Translations under genes and position numbers: made by a program | Notes under the pieces: generated by a model | Databases searched by the model: none | What the model saw: only the letters and a program-made list of their open reading frames with translations | Told to the model about the DNA's origin: nothing | Assembly: GCF_033115175.1 (NCBI RefSeq) | Contig: NC_084837.1 | Location: 10,368,266 to 10,432,265 of the forward strand | Reading direction: 5' to 3' | Length of the DNA: 64,000 nt | DNA from: Lepus europaeus | Lineage: Eukaryota; Chordata; Mammalia; Lagomorpha; Leporidae | Part shown: in pieces, positions 8,591 to 21,500 of the stretch | Layout: every line of letters begins with the position of its first letter | How positions within the stretch are numbered: position 1 is the first letter of the stretch

Positions 8591-10162
8591 TGCCAAACTC
8601 ACCTTTCCACAGAAGTAAACAAACGAGGTGTGGGTAGCTCGGGAAGACCGCAGAGGGCCATCGAACAATGGCGTTTCTCAAACCTAACAAAGGACCCACC
8701 TCGTCCAACGACACGCTCGTAGGCTCCCCATGTGGCCTCTAAATTATGCCCATTAGGTGTGCGTGTGACACCTGGTGGCTATTTCCAACATTCATAGTTC
8801 ACGGGCCCACAACACTCCCAATATTCTAATCAACGGAACGCAGTTCCACAGAAACCAAGTTCGCCTGGACGTGGCGCGACTGTGTCCTTGTACAAGTTTC
8901 TCCTGCGACTGACATTGCCATCCTGAGCCTCAGGTTCGCAGCGTTCTGGGGCAAGTTGGGTTGTAGTAAAGCCAATTTTTCTGGTTCTGAGTTACACATA
9001 GGGGCTGAGCTCTGGGCACAGCAGTCCTCATTTTTCCCTGGTCCGTCTCGCAAAACCTCCGTCGGGACGATGGCACACACAATGCCACAAGGGGGCCTGC
9101 GGCTTTTTCCTCCCAGGTCAAACTGCTCAGTCCAGATCTATTCAGGAAACAGCACCCGCGCCTCGGCCATTGCTAAGTGACGGGGGGCAGTGAGGCCAGG
9201 GACCCACGGTGCACTACTCCCTAGAGGTTAAGGAGTGTGAGCAGGAAGTCTCAGGACATCCACGCCTAATAGCAGGCAAGTTGTCATCACTGGGCCTGAC
9301 AGCAGCGAGTCCCGCTCGGTAAGACGGCTCACAGGTGACGGATCTGAGACTCGGGCACCCGGCAGAGGGGCCTCCCTGCCATCTGTGAAGGGTGGGGTCA
9401 TTTTCGTTGTCCTGTCAGAAGCGACAGGGAACAAGGAATGCATTCACCAGAGTTACCACGTGCTTTCCAAAGCATTCTGGGATGCTTAGCAGGCTGTCTT
9501 CCTGGCCAGAACCTAGGCTCCCGGAGGCCCAGCGCCTCAGGTCTCGGGCGCCCCAACTGCTCCTTGTAAGAGCGATCAGCTGACTGGCAATCACCAAAAC
9601 CCGTTCAGGGCGCTGTTTACGGCAGTGCTGCCCACTCTTACCGTCACCCAGAGCTTTAAAAAGTCCAAAGAAGTCAGAATCCCTGGCGGAGAGCCCAGGC
9701 ACCGGCATTCCTTCCCAGAGGCCTCAGGTTCAGTCTGGGTTAAAGAACCACTCACTGGTGGACAGTGACAGTGGGGGCAGCGGCTGGCGTGGACACCTGC
9801 GGCTGCAGGAAGCATGCCAGAGAAGCCTCGATCCTCCCCGCCGTGTCCCAGCGCTGGAAAATGCTGCTCCTCCACTCACGCTGCGTCAGCGACAAGCACC
9901 GCTCACCTCACCAGTAGTGTGCAAACCAACAGTCACTCGTGTATGCACCTGTAGGAAGTACAGCAGCGCCCCCAGATCTGGGGGGTGCCTGACACGCTGG
10001 AAAATGCCGCTCCGTCCCAGGGACTTCAGAGTCTGTGGAGGAGGTGGGCACTTGTTGCAGCAGGCAACGTGACACTTGAGACCCGGATGTCTGTCCCTCA
10101 TGGGAGTGCAGTCCCACTTCCCATTCCAGCTTCCCGCTAATGTGTACCCTAGAAGGCAACAG
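8591..10162. other. 3'-flanking DNA of the right SNRPA1 copy; no gene seen
   Basis: Several short open frames, none with a recognisable domain. SELENOS, the expected next gene in the human order, was looked for and not found here. It may lie left of the window. Confidence 0.6.
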
Positions 10163-10312
10163 TGATGGCTCAAGTGCTTGTGACCCTGCCACCCGCTTGG
10201 GAGTCCAGGTTCCAGGAGTTGGACTGTCCCAGGCGTTTGGAAAGGGTGAACCAACAGATGGAAGATCCCTCCGAGTCTGCCTCTCTCTCTGCCTTTAAAA
10301 TAAATTTAAAAT
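10163..10312 (+). mobile_element. C-SINE 3' fragment
   Basis: Contains TGGCTCAAGTGCTTGTGACC and the tail GAACCAACAGATGGAAGATC, then CTGCCTTTAAAATAAATTT. The head is missing. Confidence 0.8.
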
Positions 10313-10708
10313 TTCCTTTTCTCTTAGATAGCACTTTGTGGCTTCTCTCTAGCATCACTCTTGTGTTTTGGGATCTTGAGTGAAATCAAGGCTACTGGAG
10401 CACAAACACTAAGCTATTGCAACAGCTGATCTGATAACCCAGACAGGCACTAAGTAACTAGTAGGCAGGCAGTGCATACAACGTGGGTAAGCTGGACCAA
10501 GGCTGACTCATGGCCCAGGTGCAGGACTGTTGAGATTTAACTTACAGTTTATTTGAGATTTGAATCTTCCGGTTTATTTCTGGATTTGTCCATTTACTAT
10601 TCTTGGACTGCAGTTGGCCACTGAAACTGGCTGCAGTTTGACTGTAGCTGAACCATGCAAAGCAAAACCACAGGTAACAGAGGATTCCCGAGTACAGATA
10701 AAATTCTT

Positions 10709-11027
10709 TTTCTAAATTTTTATTTGAAAGGCAGAGTTGCAGAGAGAGAGGGAGAGACACAGTGAGATCTTCCATCTATTGCTTCACTCCCTAAATGGCC
10801 ACAATGGCCAGGGCTGGGCCAGGCCAAAGTCAGGAGCCAGGAACTCCATCCAGGCCTCCCCTGTGGGTGACAGAGGACCAAGTCCCTGGGCCATCTTCCA
10901 TTTCTTTCCCAGGCACTTAGCAGGAAGCTGGATTGGAAATGGAACAGCCGGGACTTGAACCAGTGCCCACAGGGGACGAGGCCATCCCAGACAGCAGCTG
11001 AACCTGCTGCACCACAACGCCGGCCCC
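10709..11027 (-). mobile_element. C-SINE, antisense, 3' of SNRPA1
   Basis: Starts TTTTTATTTGAAAGGCAGAG and ends with CTGCACCACAACGCCGGCCC, the reverse complement of an intact SINE head. Confidence 0.92.
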
Positions 11028-11177
11028 AAGGATACTGATTCGTGAGTCCCACAGTGAGGCTGCACTTTATGAAGAATGTGGAGAAGTAAACATTTCACAG
11101 ATGACAAGGAAGCCGCCCAGAAATCCCGCCCCGTGACAGAGCCCTTACACTTCACTGCAAACACAGCACAACAGGCT

Positions 11178-11387
11178 ACTCGGCACAGTCAGTGGCCTTT
11201 ATTTTATGATCCGTAGAAAACCGACATTCAGATTTCCAAATTTAATTACAAAATCAGCAGCAGCAGTTTCAAGCATCTCAACCACGCTGACGGGTTCCAC
11301 TCTGCCGACAAACAAGGTTCTTATTCCATGTGCACAAAGCAGGACCTGGCCGAAGACAGCCTGGTCATCACCCCCACGCCGCACTGC
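11178..11387 (-). other. SNRPA1: SNRPA1 3' UTR with poly(A) signal
   Basis: Runs from the stop codon (11388-11390) to a canonical AATAAA on the minus strand at 11198-11203, so cleavage is expected at about 11175-11185. The UTR is short (about 200 nt) and has no repeat in it. Confidence 0.8.
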
Positions 11388-11446
11388 TCAGGATCCGTTT
11401 GTGACCGTGTCTTCTTCCATCTCTTCTTCAGCATCATCAGCGGGCC
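11388..11446 (-). CDS. SNRPA1: SNRPA1 exon 9 (terminal coding exon)
   Basis: 59 nt, completing a glycine codon and encoding PADDAEEEMEEDTVTNGS and a TGA stop at 11388-11390. Acceptor is TTCTTCAG. The human tail reads TDDG where this reads ADDA. Confidence 0.95.
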
Positions 11447-12482
11447 CTGAAGAAAACCATAACCAGAAGTCATGCTAAGGCACAGATTCTGCACCTGACA
11501 TGTGAGAGCCAGGTACGGACATGGCACAGACGAAGCAGCCCTGCCTCTCTCCTGGACAGGCACTGGGAGGCACGGTCGAGTTCTAAGGAGAGGGCAAAGG
11601 GTGTTGTACAGAAGTCCAAACCTTCGTCTCTCAGCGCAGCTGACCACACGTTTGTACATGGGCAGAGAAAGGTCACCCCTGAGTTTTATTCTTGCCACTG
11701 CCACGGGCAAACAAACTAGAAACACTCAGAAACGTCTGGGCACTGGCAGCCCCTGGGGACCACCAGCGCGTTTACTCTGCGTCGGGGATGGGGCAGCAGG
11801 AACTGAAGCCCGCTTCACTGTTCAACAGCTACAGCCACGTGCGGTCAGTCCCTCCTGTCGACCGCCGGGGGAGATCACTCGGCAGTGTGCGCTGTGTCCA
11901 CGGCTAGACCTACACCTCATTTCTAGTTGGAAACTACCAGGAAGCAAGCCTGCAAGGAGTGCTGCTCAGCCCAGGCCCGAGACCCAGCAGTGGAGCAGCA
12001 GGAGGGCTTCCCAGTCTCTTCTCCCTCATGTACTCGGGTTCCTAGTTCAGCCCCAACTCCAGCGTTCTGAGGGAAATCATTAGGTCAGGAACCAGTCACA
12101 CCACCGTCACAAAGAGCAGCTCTCAAACTGCCCCTTCCCAACCTCTGTCACCACTGAGCCCTGCGAGCCTCACCAGACTCGGCCCATCACACGGCTGTGG
12201 TGCCCTGCGTAGGCACCCTCTGCCGTCCATCTCATCTGGCCGCGTTCTCCCCAAGCCTGAGGGTCATTCACTATGGCCCCTTTCAAGTTCAACTGTGCCT
12301 CATTTTTGGTTGTGCAGCTCCCTGTTCAGAAGTGTCTCTCTCAAACTTTTTAGGGTTAGGCCCTAGGGGCTTTTGTTTATGTATACCAGATTTATGGACA
12401 GTGTTAGAAATTAAAACTGTGATCTTAAAAAAAAAAAAAAAAAAAAAAAACTGGAACAATCTAATATATATATATACATATA

Positions 12483-12532
<50 letters not shown>

Positions 12533-15500
12533 GAAAGGCAGAGAGGACAGTGAGAGAAAGAGAAAGGTCTTCCTTTTACCGTTGGTTCACCCTCCAATGG
12601 CCGCTGCAGCCGGCGCACTGTGCTGATCTGAAGCCAGGAGCCAGGTGCTTCTCCTGGTCTCCCATGCGGGTGCAGGGCCCAAGCACTTGGGCCATCCTCC
12701 TCTGCACTCCTGGGCCACAGCAGAGAGCTGGCCTGGAAGAGGGGCCACCGGGACAGAATCTGGCGCCCCGACCAGGACTAGAACCTGGTGTGCCAGTGCC
12801 ACAAGGTGGAGGATTAGCCTAGTGAGCCGCGGCGCCGGCACAATCTAATATATATTAATATTTTTATTAAAAATGTTATTTTCCAGAACACTGTGTGAGA
12901 AGACAAGGCTATCTCAGGCCTTGCACAGCTCTGTAACAGCTGACCTAACAGCACTCCAATGGGCTCTCATGGTCCACCTGCTGTGATATGCTGTTTTGAT
13001 AGAAGCCACCCAGACATACAGCCAGAAAAGGGGGGAACATTTTGATAACCTTTACACGTAACTACAGATACTCTTTTTAGACATTACACCAAAACTTCTT
13101 CTAAGGTTTATTTACTTGTTTGAAAGTCAGAATTAGAGAGGGAGAGACACAGAGATAGATCTTCCATTTGCTGGTTTATTTCCCAGATGGCCATAACGGA
13201 CAGCACTGGGCCAGGCCGAGGCCAGGCGCTTCATCTGTGTCTCCCACGTGGGTGGCTGGGGCACAAACACTTGGGCCACCTTCGGCTGCTTTCTCATGCC
13301 ATTAGCAGAGAGCTAGATCAGAAGTAGAGCAGCTGGGACTCGAACCGGAGCCCATATGGGATGCCAGCATCAAAAGCAGCTTAACCCACTGCACCACATG
13401 CTGGCCCAATAGTAGTTCTTAAAGGTCAGTTTGCAACATGAAGTCCAAGTGAGCTTTGCAAACTGTCTTGCTTGAAAATGCATGCGTGTACCTGTACTCT
13501 GAGTAGAACTTTTACTCACGTATGGTTTCATAACATCACTTGGGAAACAGTGCTTCACTGTTTTTGCAAATGCTTCCAAATACTTGGCCATTTCATCACA
13601 CAATATCAAAAAAGTCATACTGATTAATATTAGCGCTGGATTCCCCACGAAATTCTTTAAGTACCAAAAGTTGTCAAGGTTACAGCAGTGGACACAAGCT
13701 TTCCAAGTTCTGATTTTAGCTGGAAAACTTCAAAGTTATCATTGGCAGTAAATAGCGTAAGCTGTTTTCCTTCCTGTCTTTTTGAAAAGACCCTTGCTTC
13801 CCTACTCCCACAAACGCACCAGTAGATGGAGATGCTCATCCATCCCGGGGCTGGAGAAATGTTTCATGGGTACCCATCATGCCTGTCACCCAGTATCCAA
13901 AGAGGGATACTAATCAAATAACTTGCATTGTTCCATGCAGGGGAAGTGCAAAGGCACTCCACACGCGCCCAGCAGGGAAGAACAGAGCAGCTACACTCGC
14001 GTGGGCTAATCGTGCTAATGCTAACACACACAAGTGACCCGCAGTGTTCTTACGGAGATGGCGGTGACCTCGCAGACCCCTTGGGCCCACGGATCACAGT
14101 GAGAAGCACTGGGCTTAACAAGTGTCACTCAACATCTCTCAGTACAAACGTTGCTTTCCCAGGACTTGGTCCTCAGTTTAACATTCACATCGATACTTTA
14201 TGTACATGGCCAACACTGTGGCGCAGCGGGTAAAGCTGCCGCCTGCTGTGCTGGCATCCCATATGGGCGCTGGCTCAAGACCCGGCTGCTCCACTTCCAT
14301 ACAGCTCTCTGCTAAGGCCTACGAAAGCAGAAGATGGCCCAAGTCGTTGGGCCCCTGTTCCCATGTGGGAGACCCAGAAGAAGCTCCTGGATCCTGGCCT
14401 TGGATCGGCCCAACTCTGGCTGTTGCAGCCATTTGGGGAGTGTACCAGCAATTTCTGGAAGACCTCTTTCTTTTTTTTTTTTTTTTTTGGTTTTTGTTTT
14501 TGACAGGCAGAGTTAGACAGTGAGAGAGACAGAGAGAAAAGTCTTCCTTCCGTTGGTTCACTCCCCGAATGGCCACCACAGCCGACGTGCTGCTCTGATC
14601 CAAAGCCAGGAGCCAGGTGCTTCTGGTCTCCCATGCGGGTGCAAGGCCCAAGCACTTGGGCCATCCTCCACTGCCCTCCCGGGCCACAACAGAGAGCTGG
14701 ACTGGAAGAGGAGCAACCGGGACAGAATCCGGTGCCCCGACCAGGACTAGAACCCGGGGTGCCGGCGCTGCAGGCGGAGGATTAGCCACGGCACCGGCCT
14801 GGAAGACCTCTTTCTCTCTCTCTCTGTCTCTGCCTTTCAAATAAAATAAGTAAATCTAAAAAAAAAAAAAAAAGTACACATACTAAGTGTCAATCAAAAA
14901 GCTTTTTAAGACCTTGTCATACACATGTATTTCTTACCTTTATGTTCTGCTGTCTGACACACAGTAGGCGTTCAAGTATCTGAACAGTTAACCCTCCTCA
15001 GAAACTTCTGCTAAAGCCAGGCCTGTGCCAAGTGCCAGCCCTTAGTTCTTCATGCCCCTTCTGAGGTCGGCAGTACTGTGTCTGAGTTCAAGATGAGGAA
15101 ACGGGCTTGAAGAGACTTGACTAGGACACAGCTGCTGAGGCTAAGATCTGAGCGCGGGCTGTGTGGCTCTGGAGCTGTGTCCCTGACTACTGAGCGATCA
15201 CCTCCAGGGGGCTTCAAAAAGTTGATGGACGATGCAGTTACCTTTTAATCGGTATTTTCCCTGAACTTTGAAGTCCACGTTCCCACGGGTAAAGGGCCAC
15301 ATGGTTACCTGTACAGTTTGATTCACTCCATGGCTATGAAATAATGCTTGCTTAAACTTTGATGCAAAAAAGAATCCCCATTGTTGAGGCTGGCGTTGTG
15401 TCACAGCAAGTAAAGTGGGCAATGGTTCAAGTTCTAGCTGCTCCACTTCCGATCCACCTCCCTGCTAATGCTCCTGGGAAAGCAGTGGAAGATGGCCCGA

Positions 15501-18500
15501 GTGCTTGGGTTCCGCACCCATGTGGGAGACTGGATGAAGCTCCTGGCTCCTGGTTTTGGCCTGGCCCAGACCAGACAACTGCAGTCATTTGGGGAGTAAA
15601 CCAGGAAATGGAAGATCTCTCTGTCTCTCCTTCTCTCTCTGTAACTCTCTCCTTCTCTCTCTGTAACTTTCAAATAAATCAATCTTAAATAATTAAAAAA
15701 AAAAAAAAAATCCCCACTGTCCTATCACTTAGCTTCCTTCTTCAGTGAGATTTACAGGGATTCCGTACATGAGAGGTGATACAGAAGCGTTCTTGGAGGG
15801 AGTGACCGCCCTGGCTGGTGCTCACTGTCTGGACACACAAGGACAGAGCAGTTTTCTCACCTGATCTGCGTTCTCTGCCAGGGATCTGCCCGGACTGCAG
15901 CAGCCCTTTGAGCCTCTCCACTTCGGCCAGGGTGGACGCGTTTGCTATAGCATTCTGGAGGACAGAGGACAACGGAGAAGGATGACGGATTACAACTAGC
16001 TGTCAATCACCCAGAAGACAGCTACAGAAATTCACAGCAACTTCGGAAGTTGGAACATTAAACAAATTCTAAGCACGCTGCAACAACCTAGGAGCCGGGT
16101 CATAAATGTCTAAAACTGGTGAATTCCTAGCTAAGTGGAGTGTCTACCTGGAATTCTATTACTGAGTACCTTAGGAGGCAACATAAAATTACGAATTCCC
16201 ACTCATCACCCAACAGGATTTGGTAGATGCGGCACAGCTTTGAAAGTTAAGAAGCAAACACTGAGAAGAATCAAAGTGAAGAGCACCCTGGGAAATGAGG
16301 CAGATGAGCTGCCTCCACTTCGACTGGCTCATGCAGTAGTTCAAGGTGAAGTGTGGCCAAATGCATGTAAGCTACTTTTCCTTAACTAGAAATCGAGTGG
16401 AATCTCTCAATCATGGGAACGTGGTTTCTGACAGGGTTCTGGGTCCTAGTCCGCCTCAGCTCTCCCCATCCAGGTATCCCAACACTTTCTCACCTTGATT
16501 GCCTCGACATCCCCTGGAGACGGCCCACCTTTCTTTTTGTCAGTTGGCAAACCAGCCCCTGGATTAAAACTTGGGAAAGGAAAGAATGTAATTGTTAAAT
16601 CCAGACCCAAAGAAGTTGCTTCTCTTACTTTCAAAAGCTTTTGAAAGTAATTCAACCAGTGTAGTATCTTATCTTTGTTAACAAACTGATACAAGGACCC
16701 TCTCCTTCAGAAACACCACCCAGGGCATCTTCCTGGAGAGAAACCAGGATGCACGTAATCCAGGTCAGACTGCATACGGAAACATCTGCCCCACCAGCCT
16801 GGTGGAAACCTTTGGGATGCACCACCAACGGCCGTGCACTATCCGCACTCAAATGAACACCCTCTCAGCCACAGCTCTCCGTTTTGGTTTGGAGGAGGCG
16901 AGCTGCCAGACACAGAGTGTTTCTGAAGGGGAGGGAGAGTGAAGTCGGACATCCGTATCTTACGTTTTGCTTCTCCTGGCAATATCCTTTGCAAGCTGTG
17001 CACCCCGTTTGCCCTTGAACATTTTCTCTGCTTCCTGACGCTCCTACAGCGACACCACACACAGAGTTAATGGAATTAGGAATACCACATGCATTTAGAT
17101 GCATTCCTCAGAAAACACAGAAGGGAACTTTCCCGCAACCGTCTGGGCTGGTAAAAACACCAAAAAGCCAATTTCCTAAAAGGACACATAGTGGTCTTTT
17201 CTTCTCTGGTGATGGTCCCTCTCCTAGTTTCAAAGAGGGCTCACAAGGAACTAAGAAGGTTTAAAACAAACAAACACATCTCCCAATAAAGAGAAAAAAA
17301 TCACCCAATCCCAGCTGCTCCAAAGTGGATCCCATCAACGTTCCCCACTGGGACGGTGCAGCCTGTGCACTGTGTGCCTGACATTCAGCCCACATTTCAT
17401 AATCATAAAAGAGCATTAATTCAGAGTCCTTCCATAAACACTGCTAGGAGGAAAAAAGAAAACTAAACATGTTCTTCCTCAGGCTTTTTTCTTCATTTTA
17501 ATTTACAGTAATAGTAAAATGTACTGGCTTAGGCAACTTAAAAAATCAGAAACAAAGTATACACAGACAACTCATGATCACTTACTTTTAGCTTTACTTT
17601 CTGGAAATCCAGTACTCTGACTTGTGGAACTTTGTAAATGACATACAGTCTGTAATGCTTCTTGTTTGTTACAGGATTTCGCAGAATACTGGAGAACAGG
17701 AGTAACGACACTCAGATACTCATCGCACATTGTCTGGGAGGTCCCCACCCCAGGGATCCTTACAGCATGGGAAAGCTCCCCATTCTTCACATCTCAAAGC
17801 CACAACATCGGAGTAACACTGCTGAAGGAAACACCTTCTACATTTGTTTTTAAAAGGTCCTTGTTACTAACTGATGCTTAAGACCAATACAGACGCTATC
17901 TGAAAAGACTCCCTTAGTTTTAACAGATCATTTCACACCTAGAAAACATGGTACTGAGCCATACAAAAGGATTACGTTCTCTCTTCCGCAGCAACATAGG
18001 TGGAAGTGAAGGTCTTTGTGTTAAGAGAAATAAGCCAAGCACAAAAGACGATTAGGAGACCTCACACATCATCTAAAGATCAAGTCAATCTCACAGAAGC
18101 CGAGCGCAGAATGAGGGCTGCCAGGGACTGGTGGTGACAGTGAAGGAGGGCTGGGGAGAAGCTGATGGATAACACCACACTGGGCCAGCCTGTAAATCAC
18201 AGCCTGTGGCACTGGCATCCCGTATGGGCACCGGTTCCTGGATGCGTCATTGCTATTTTTTAAAGATTTATTTATTTATTTGAAAGAGTTACACAGAGCG
18301 AGAAGGAGAGGCGGAGAGGCGGAGAGGCGGAGAGGCGGAGAGGCGGAGAGGCAGAGAGGCAGAGAAAGAGAAAGAGGGAGGGAGGGAGGAAGATCTCTTC
18401 CATACTCTGATTCACTCCCCAAATGGCTACAACAGCTGGACCTGAGCCAATCCAAAGCCAGGAGACAGGGGCTTCTTCCAGGTCTCATATGGGTGCAGGG

Positions 18501-21500
18501 GCCCAAGGTCTTGCGTCATCTTTCACTGCTTTCCCAGGCCACAGCAGAGAGCTGGATCCAAAGTGGAGCAGGCAGGATACGAACTGGCACCCGTATGGGA
18601 TGCCGGCACTGCAGGTGGCGGCTTTACCTGCTATGCCACAGCACTGGGGCCCAGGGTGCTCCATTTCTGATCCAGCTTGCTGCTGATGCATCTGGGAAAG
18701 CAGAAGATAGCCCAAGTGCTTGGGCCCTTGTACATATGTGGCAGACCAGGATGAAGCTCCTGGCTTTCATCTGGCCCAGCCCTGGCTGTTATGGCCATTT
18801 GAGGAGTAAACCAGCAGATGGAAGACCTCTCTCTCTCCCCCTCTCTCCCTCCCTTTCAAATAAACAAATATTTAAAAAGGAAAACAAAAACAAACAAACA
18901 AAAAAAAAAACAACAAAAAATCAAGTACTATGTTATAGTTACATGGTACAAAAAGTCCTGGTATTCTATTACTGCATTAGGGTGGCTGTAGATAACACTA
19001 CTAATGCACTGTCTTTTTCTTAGGTTGAGAGGAGGAATTTTTTGGATGTTTTCACCATAAAGAAATAATAGACATTTGAGGATATCGAAATGTTTGCTGA
19101 TTTGAGCATTATACAATGTATATGTATACAAAAACATCACACAGCACCCCAGAAATATGTACAATTTTTTTGTATCAGTTAAAAATTTTAAAATATTTAA
19201 AATATATCAAATGTAACATTTATCTCTTGATTAGTGTAACTGTCATTCCATTCTAAATTATTCTTTGAATTAATCAAGTGCTATGAAATAAGATTCTTTT
19301 TTTAAAAATACCCCTATGACACTACCAATTTAATATGACATTTTAATAAATAATAGAATGAGTTAAAGAACATCCTTCCCATACCTTAGGTACGTCAGCG
19401 ATCTGAGGGAGGCCAAGGGGTCCAGGTCGCCCTGTGGGGTGGAGAGCAAAGGTAAGGACAGCACGTGTGCTCCCGGTGTTCTGATGTGGGCAGGGCAGGC
19501 ACAGCAAGCAGCCGCATCGTCTTTCAGACTGCTACTGCACTAGTCCTGACCCAAACCAGAACATCACAGGCACTGCAGTAACTCCTACAGAACACGCCGA
19601 GCACATCTGAGCTTCTTCCTTTAAACCCGGCATCAACAGCTCTGTCTCCACAGCAGAAGAGGCCATGAAAGGTGATCTCCTACAGCAAACTCCAATGACT
19701 CAGGAGAGAAAACACCACCAGAGGTGATGCCACCTTGGAGCAAGAGATTCGCCCAGGGCAGAACAGCCATCCGTCCTCCAGCGCCTTCAGACGCCTGGGA
19801 CCAATGCAGGCCTATCACGGAGGAGGAGCGCCTTTCACCTCAGCAGTGTCCCCTGCCCCCCCACGCTCTTCAAAGAACTTTCCAAGGACACGGAGCTGTA
19901 CAGCTGGGGAAAAACAGGACCAAATTATGGGGAGAAGGCAGGGCAGCTTTTAGATCTTCCCAAATTGTCTCATAATGCAGTACAGTAAAGACAGCAAAAC
20001 AAAAAACCCTATGGTCCATACCACAACCAACCCAGACGACAGACAGTTCTCCAAGAACCCTAACAGAGGAGTGAGGAGGAGCAGGACCACAGTGAGGCTA
20101 CAAGACCTGCAAGCCAACCACATCTGTGCAGGAAGCAGCAGAGCAGGTGAGGAGGGAGAGCTGTGAACCTGAGAGCGCCAGCACAACCAGCAGGCACTCA
20201 GCTTAACAGCAGCAGCTGCAGACCCAGCTTCCAGTGAGCACAGGGTCTGGGACCAAGCAGACACTGGGTCCCTGCCAGGACAGCGCGCTCCTGAGGACAA
20301 ACGGTCAGGAACAGATCTGAGCCGAGTAAACCGGGTAAGAGAATGAGGAAAAAGGTACAGATACAAGAGGGAAGGGGAACAGGGCAGGAGTTTTCAGAGC
20401 GCAGGCTGGCAGTAAGCACATCACCAACACCATCAGACAGCTCTCCAGCTTGGACTCGCAACCCACTGAAACAGACCCAGGAAGGAATGACGTTAAGAAT
20501 GGTAACTTTCGGCTGGCACTGCGGCTCACTAGGCTAATCCTCCGCCTTGTGGCGCCAGCACCCCGGGGTTCTAGTCCTGGTTGGGGCGCTGGATTCTGTC
20601 CCGGTGGCCCCTCTTCCAGGCCAGCTCTCTGCTGTGGCCAGGGAGTGCAGTGGAGGATGGCCCAAGTGCTTGGGCCCTGCACCCCATGGGAGACCAGGAG
20701 AAGCACCTGGCTCCTGCCATCGGATCAGCACGGTGCACCGGCCGCAGTGTGCCAGCTGCGGCCGCCATTGGAGGGTGAACCAACGGCAAAAAGGAAGACC
20801 TTTCTCTCTGTCTCTCACTGTCCACTCTGCCTGTCAAAAAAATAAAAAATAATAATAAAAAAAAAAGAGTGGTAACTTTCATGTGTGTCTCTCTCTCTAA
20901 CACATACACACATACCATATAAAACAGAATGACTAGGGACTGATGGGCTGAAAACACACACAAGTGGGCCAGCGCTGTGGCACAGCGGGTAAAGCCACTG
21001 CCTGCAGTGCAGGCATCCCATATGGGCGCTGCATTCTCACTGCGGGGTCACATACTCTAGGGAGAATGTCCAGGATGTGATAGGCCCGCCACACACCAGG
21101 AAAGGAACACACAGTTCACTCCACTCAGGGAGACAGGCAAGGGAGGCAAAGGCACGATAACCCCAAAGCAAGTTAGACAACATGGAATCAGACATCCAGT
21201 GTTTAAGTGGAAAATTTAGGTTACAACAAGAACATATATGGTATCAGTTCAATTACGTAAAAGTGAAGCACATGGAATACATTTTGAAAACCTAAAACAG
21301 GCGGAAATCACCATATCCGTATTCTCTCTCTTGGTTTCCCCGTCTTTGAGACCCAGCGTGCAGGCCACGTTCCAGCACACCTCCACTCAGAGAAGCCGCC
21401 TGCTTAGTGCCACCACGCTGGGCACTGCAGTTCTAGAAGACACAGAAGTTCCTCTACAACGCAGGGAGGGTAAGAGAAGCCTCCCTGGACACCAAAAGCA

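Larger units (their letters stand above)
11447..15860 (-). other. SNRPA1 intron 8, SINE-rich
   Basis: 4.4 kb holding C-SINEs at 12472-12839, 13104-13407, 14208-14873 (with a nested one) and 15386-15710, plus a TA/TG microsatellite at about 12462-12515. No other gene was recognised; 13408-14207 holds nothing I can identify. Confidence 0.8.
17689..19384 (-). other. SNRPA1 intron 4, right copy
   Basis: 1.7 kb containing the nested SINE pair at 18181-18897 and AT-rich DNA without recognisable content at 18898-19384. The right duplicate is detectable from 19323, where position 1 of the window is matched; the true match may extend further left. Confidence 0.7.

Noticed and set aside
8591-11177. 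SELENOS first exon or another gene 3' of SNRPA1
   Set aside because: Human gene order suggests SELENOS nearby, but no frame here resembles it. The duplication unit seems to stop before it.
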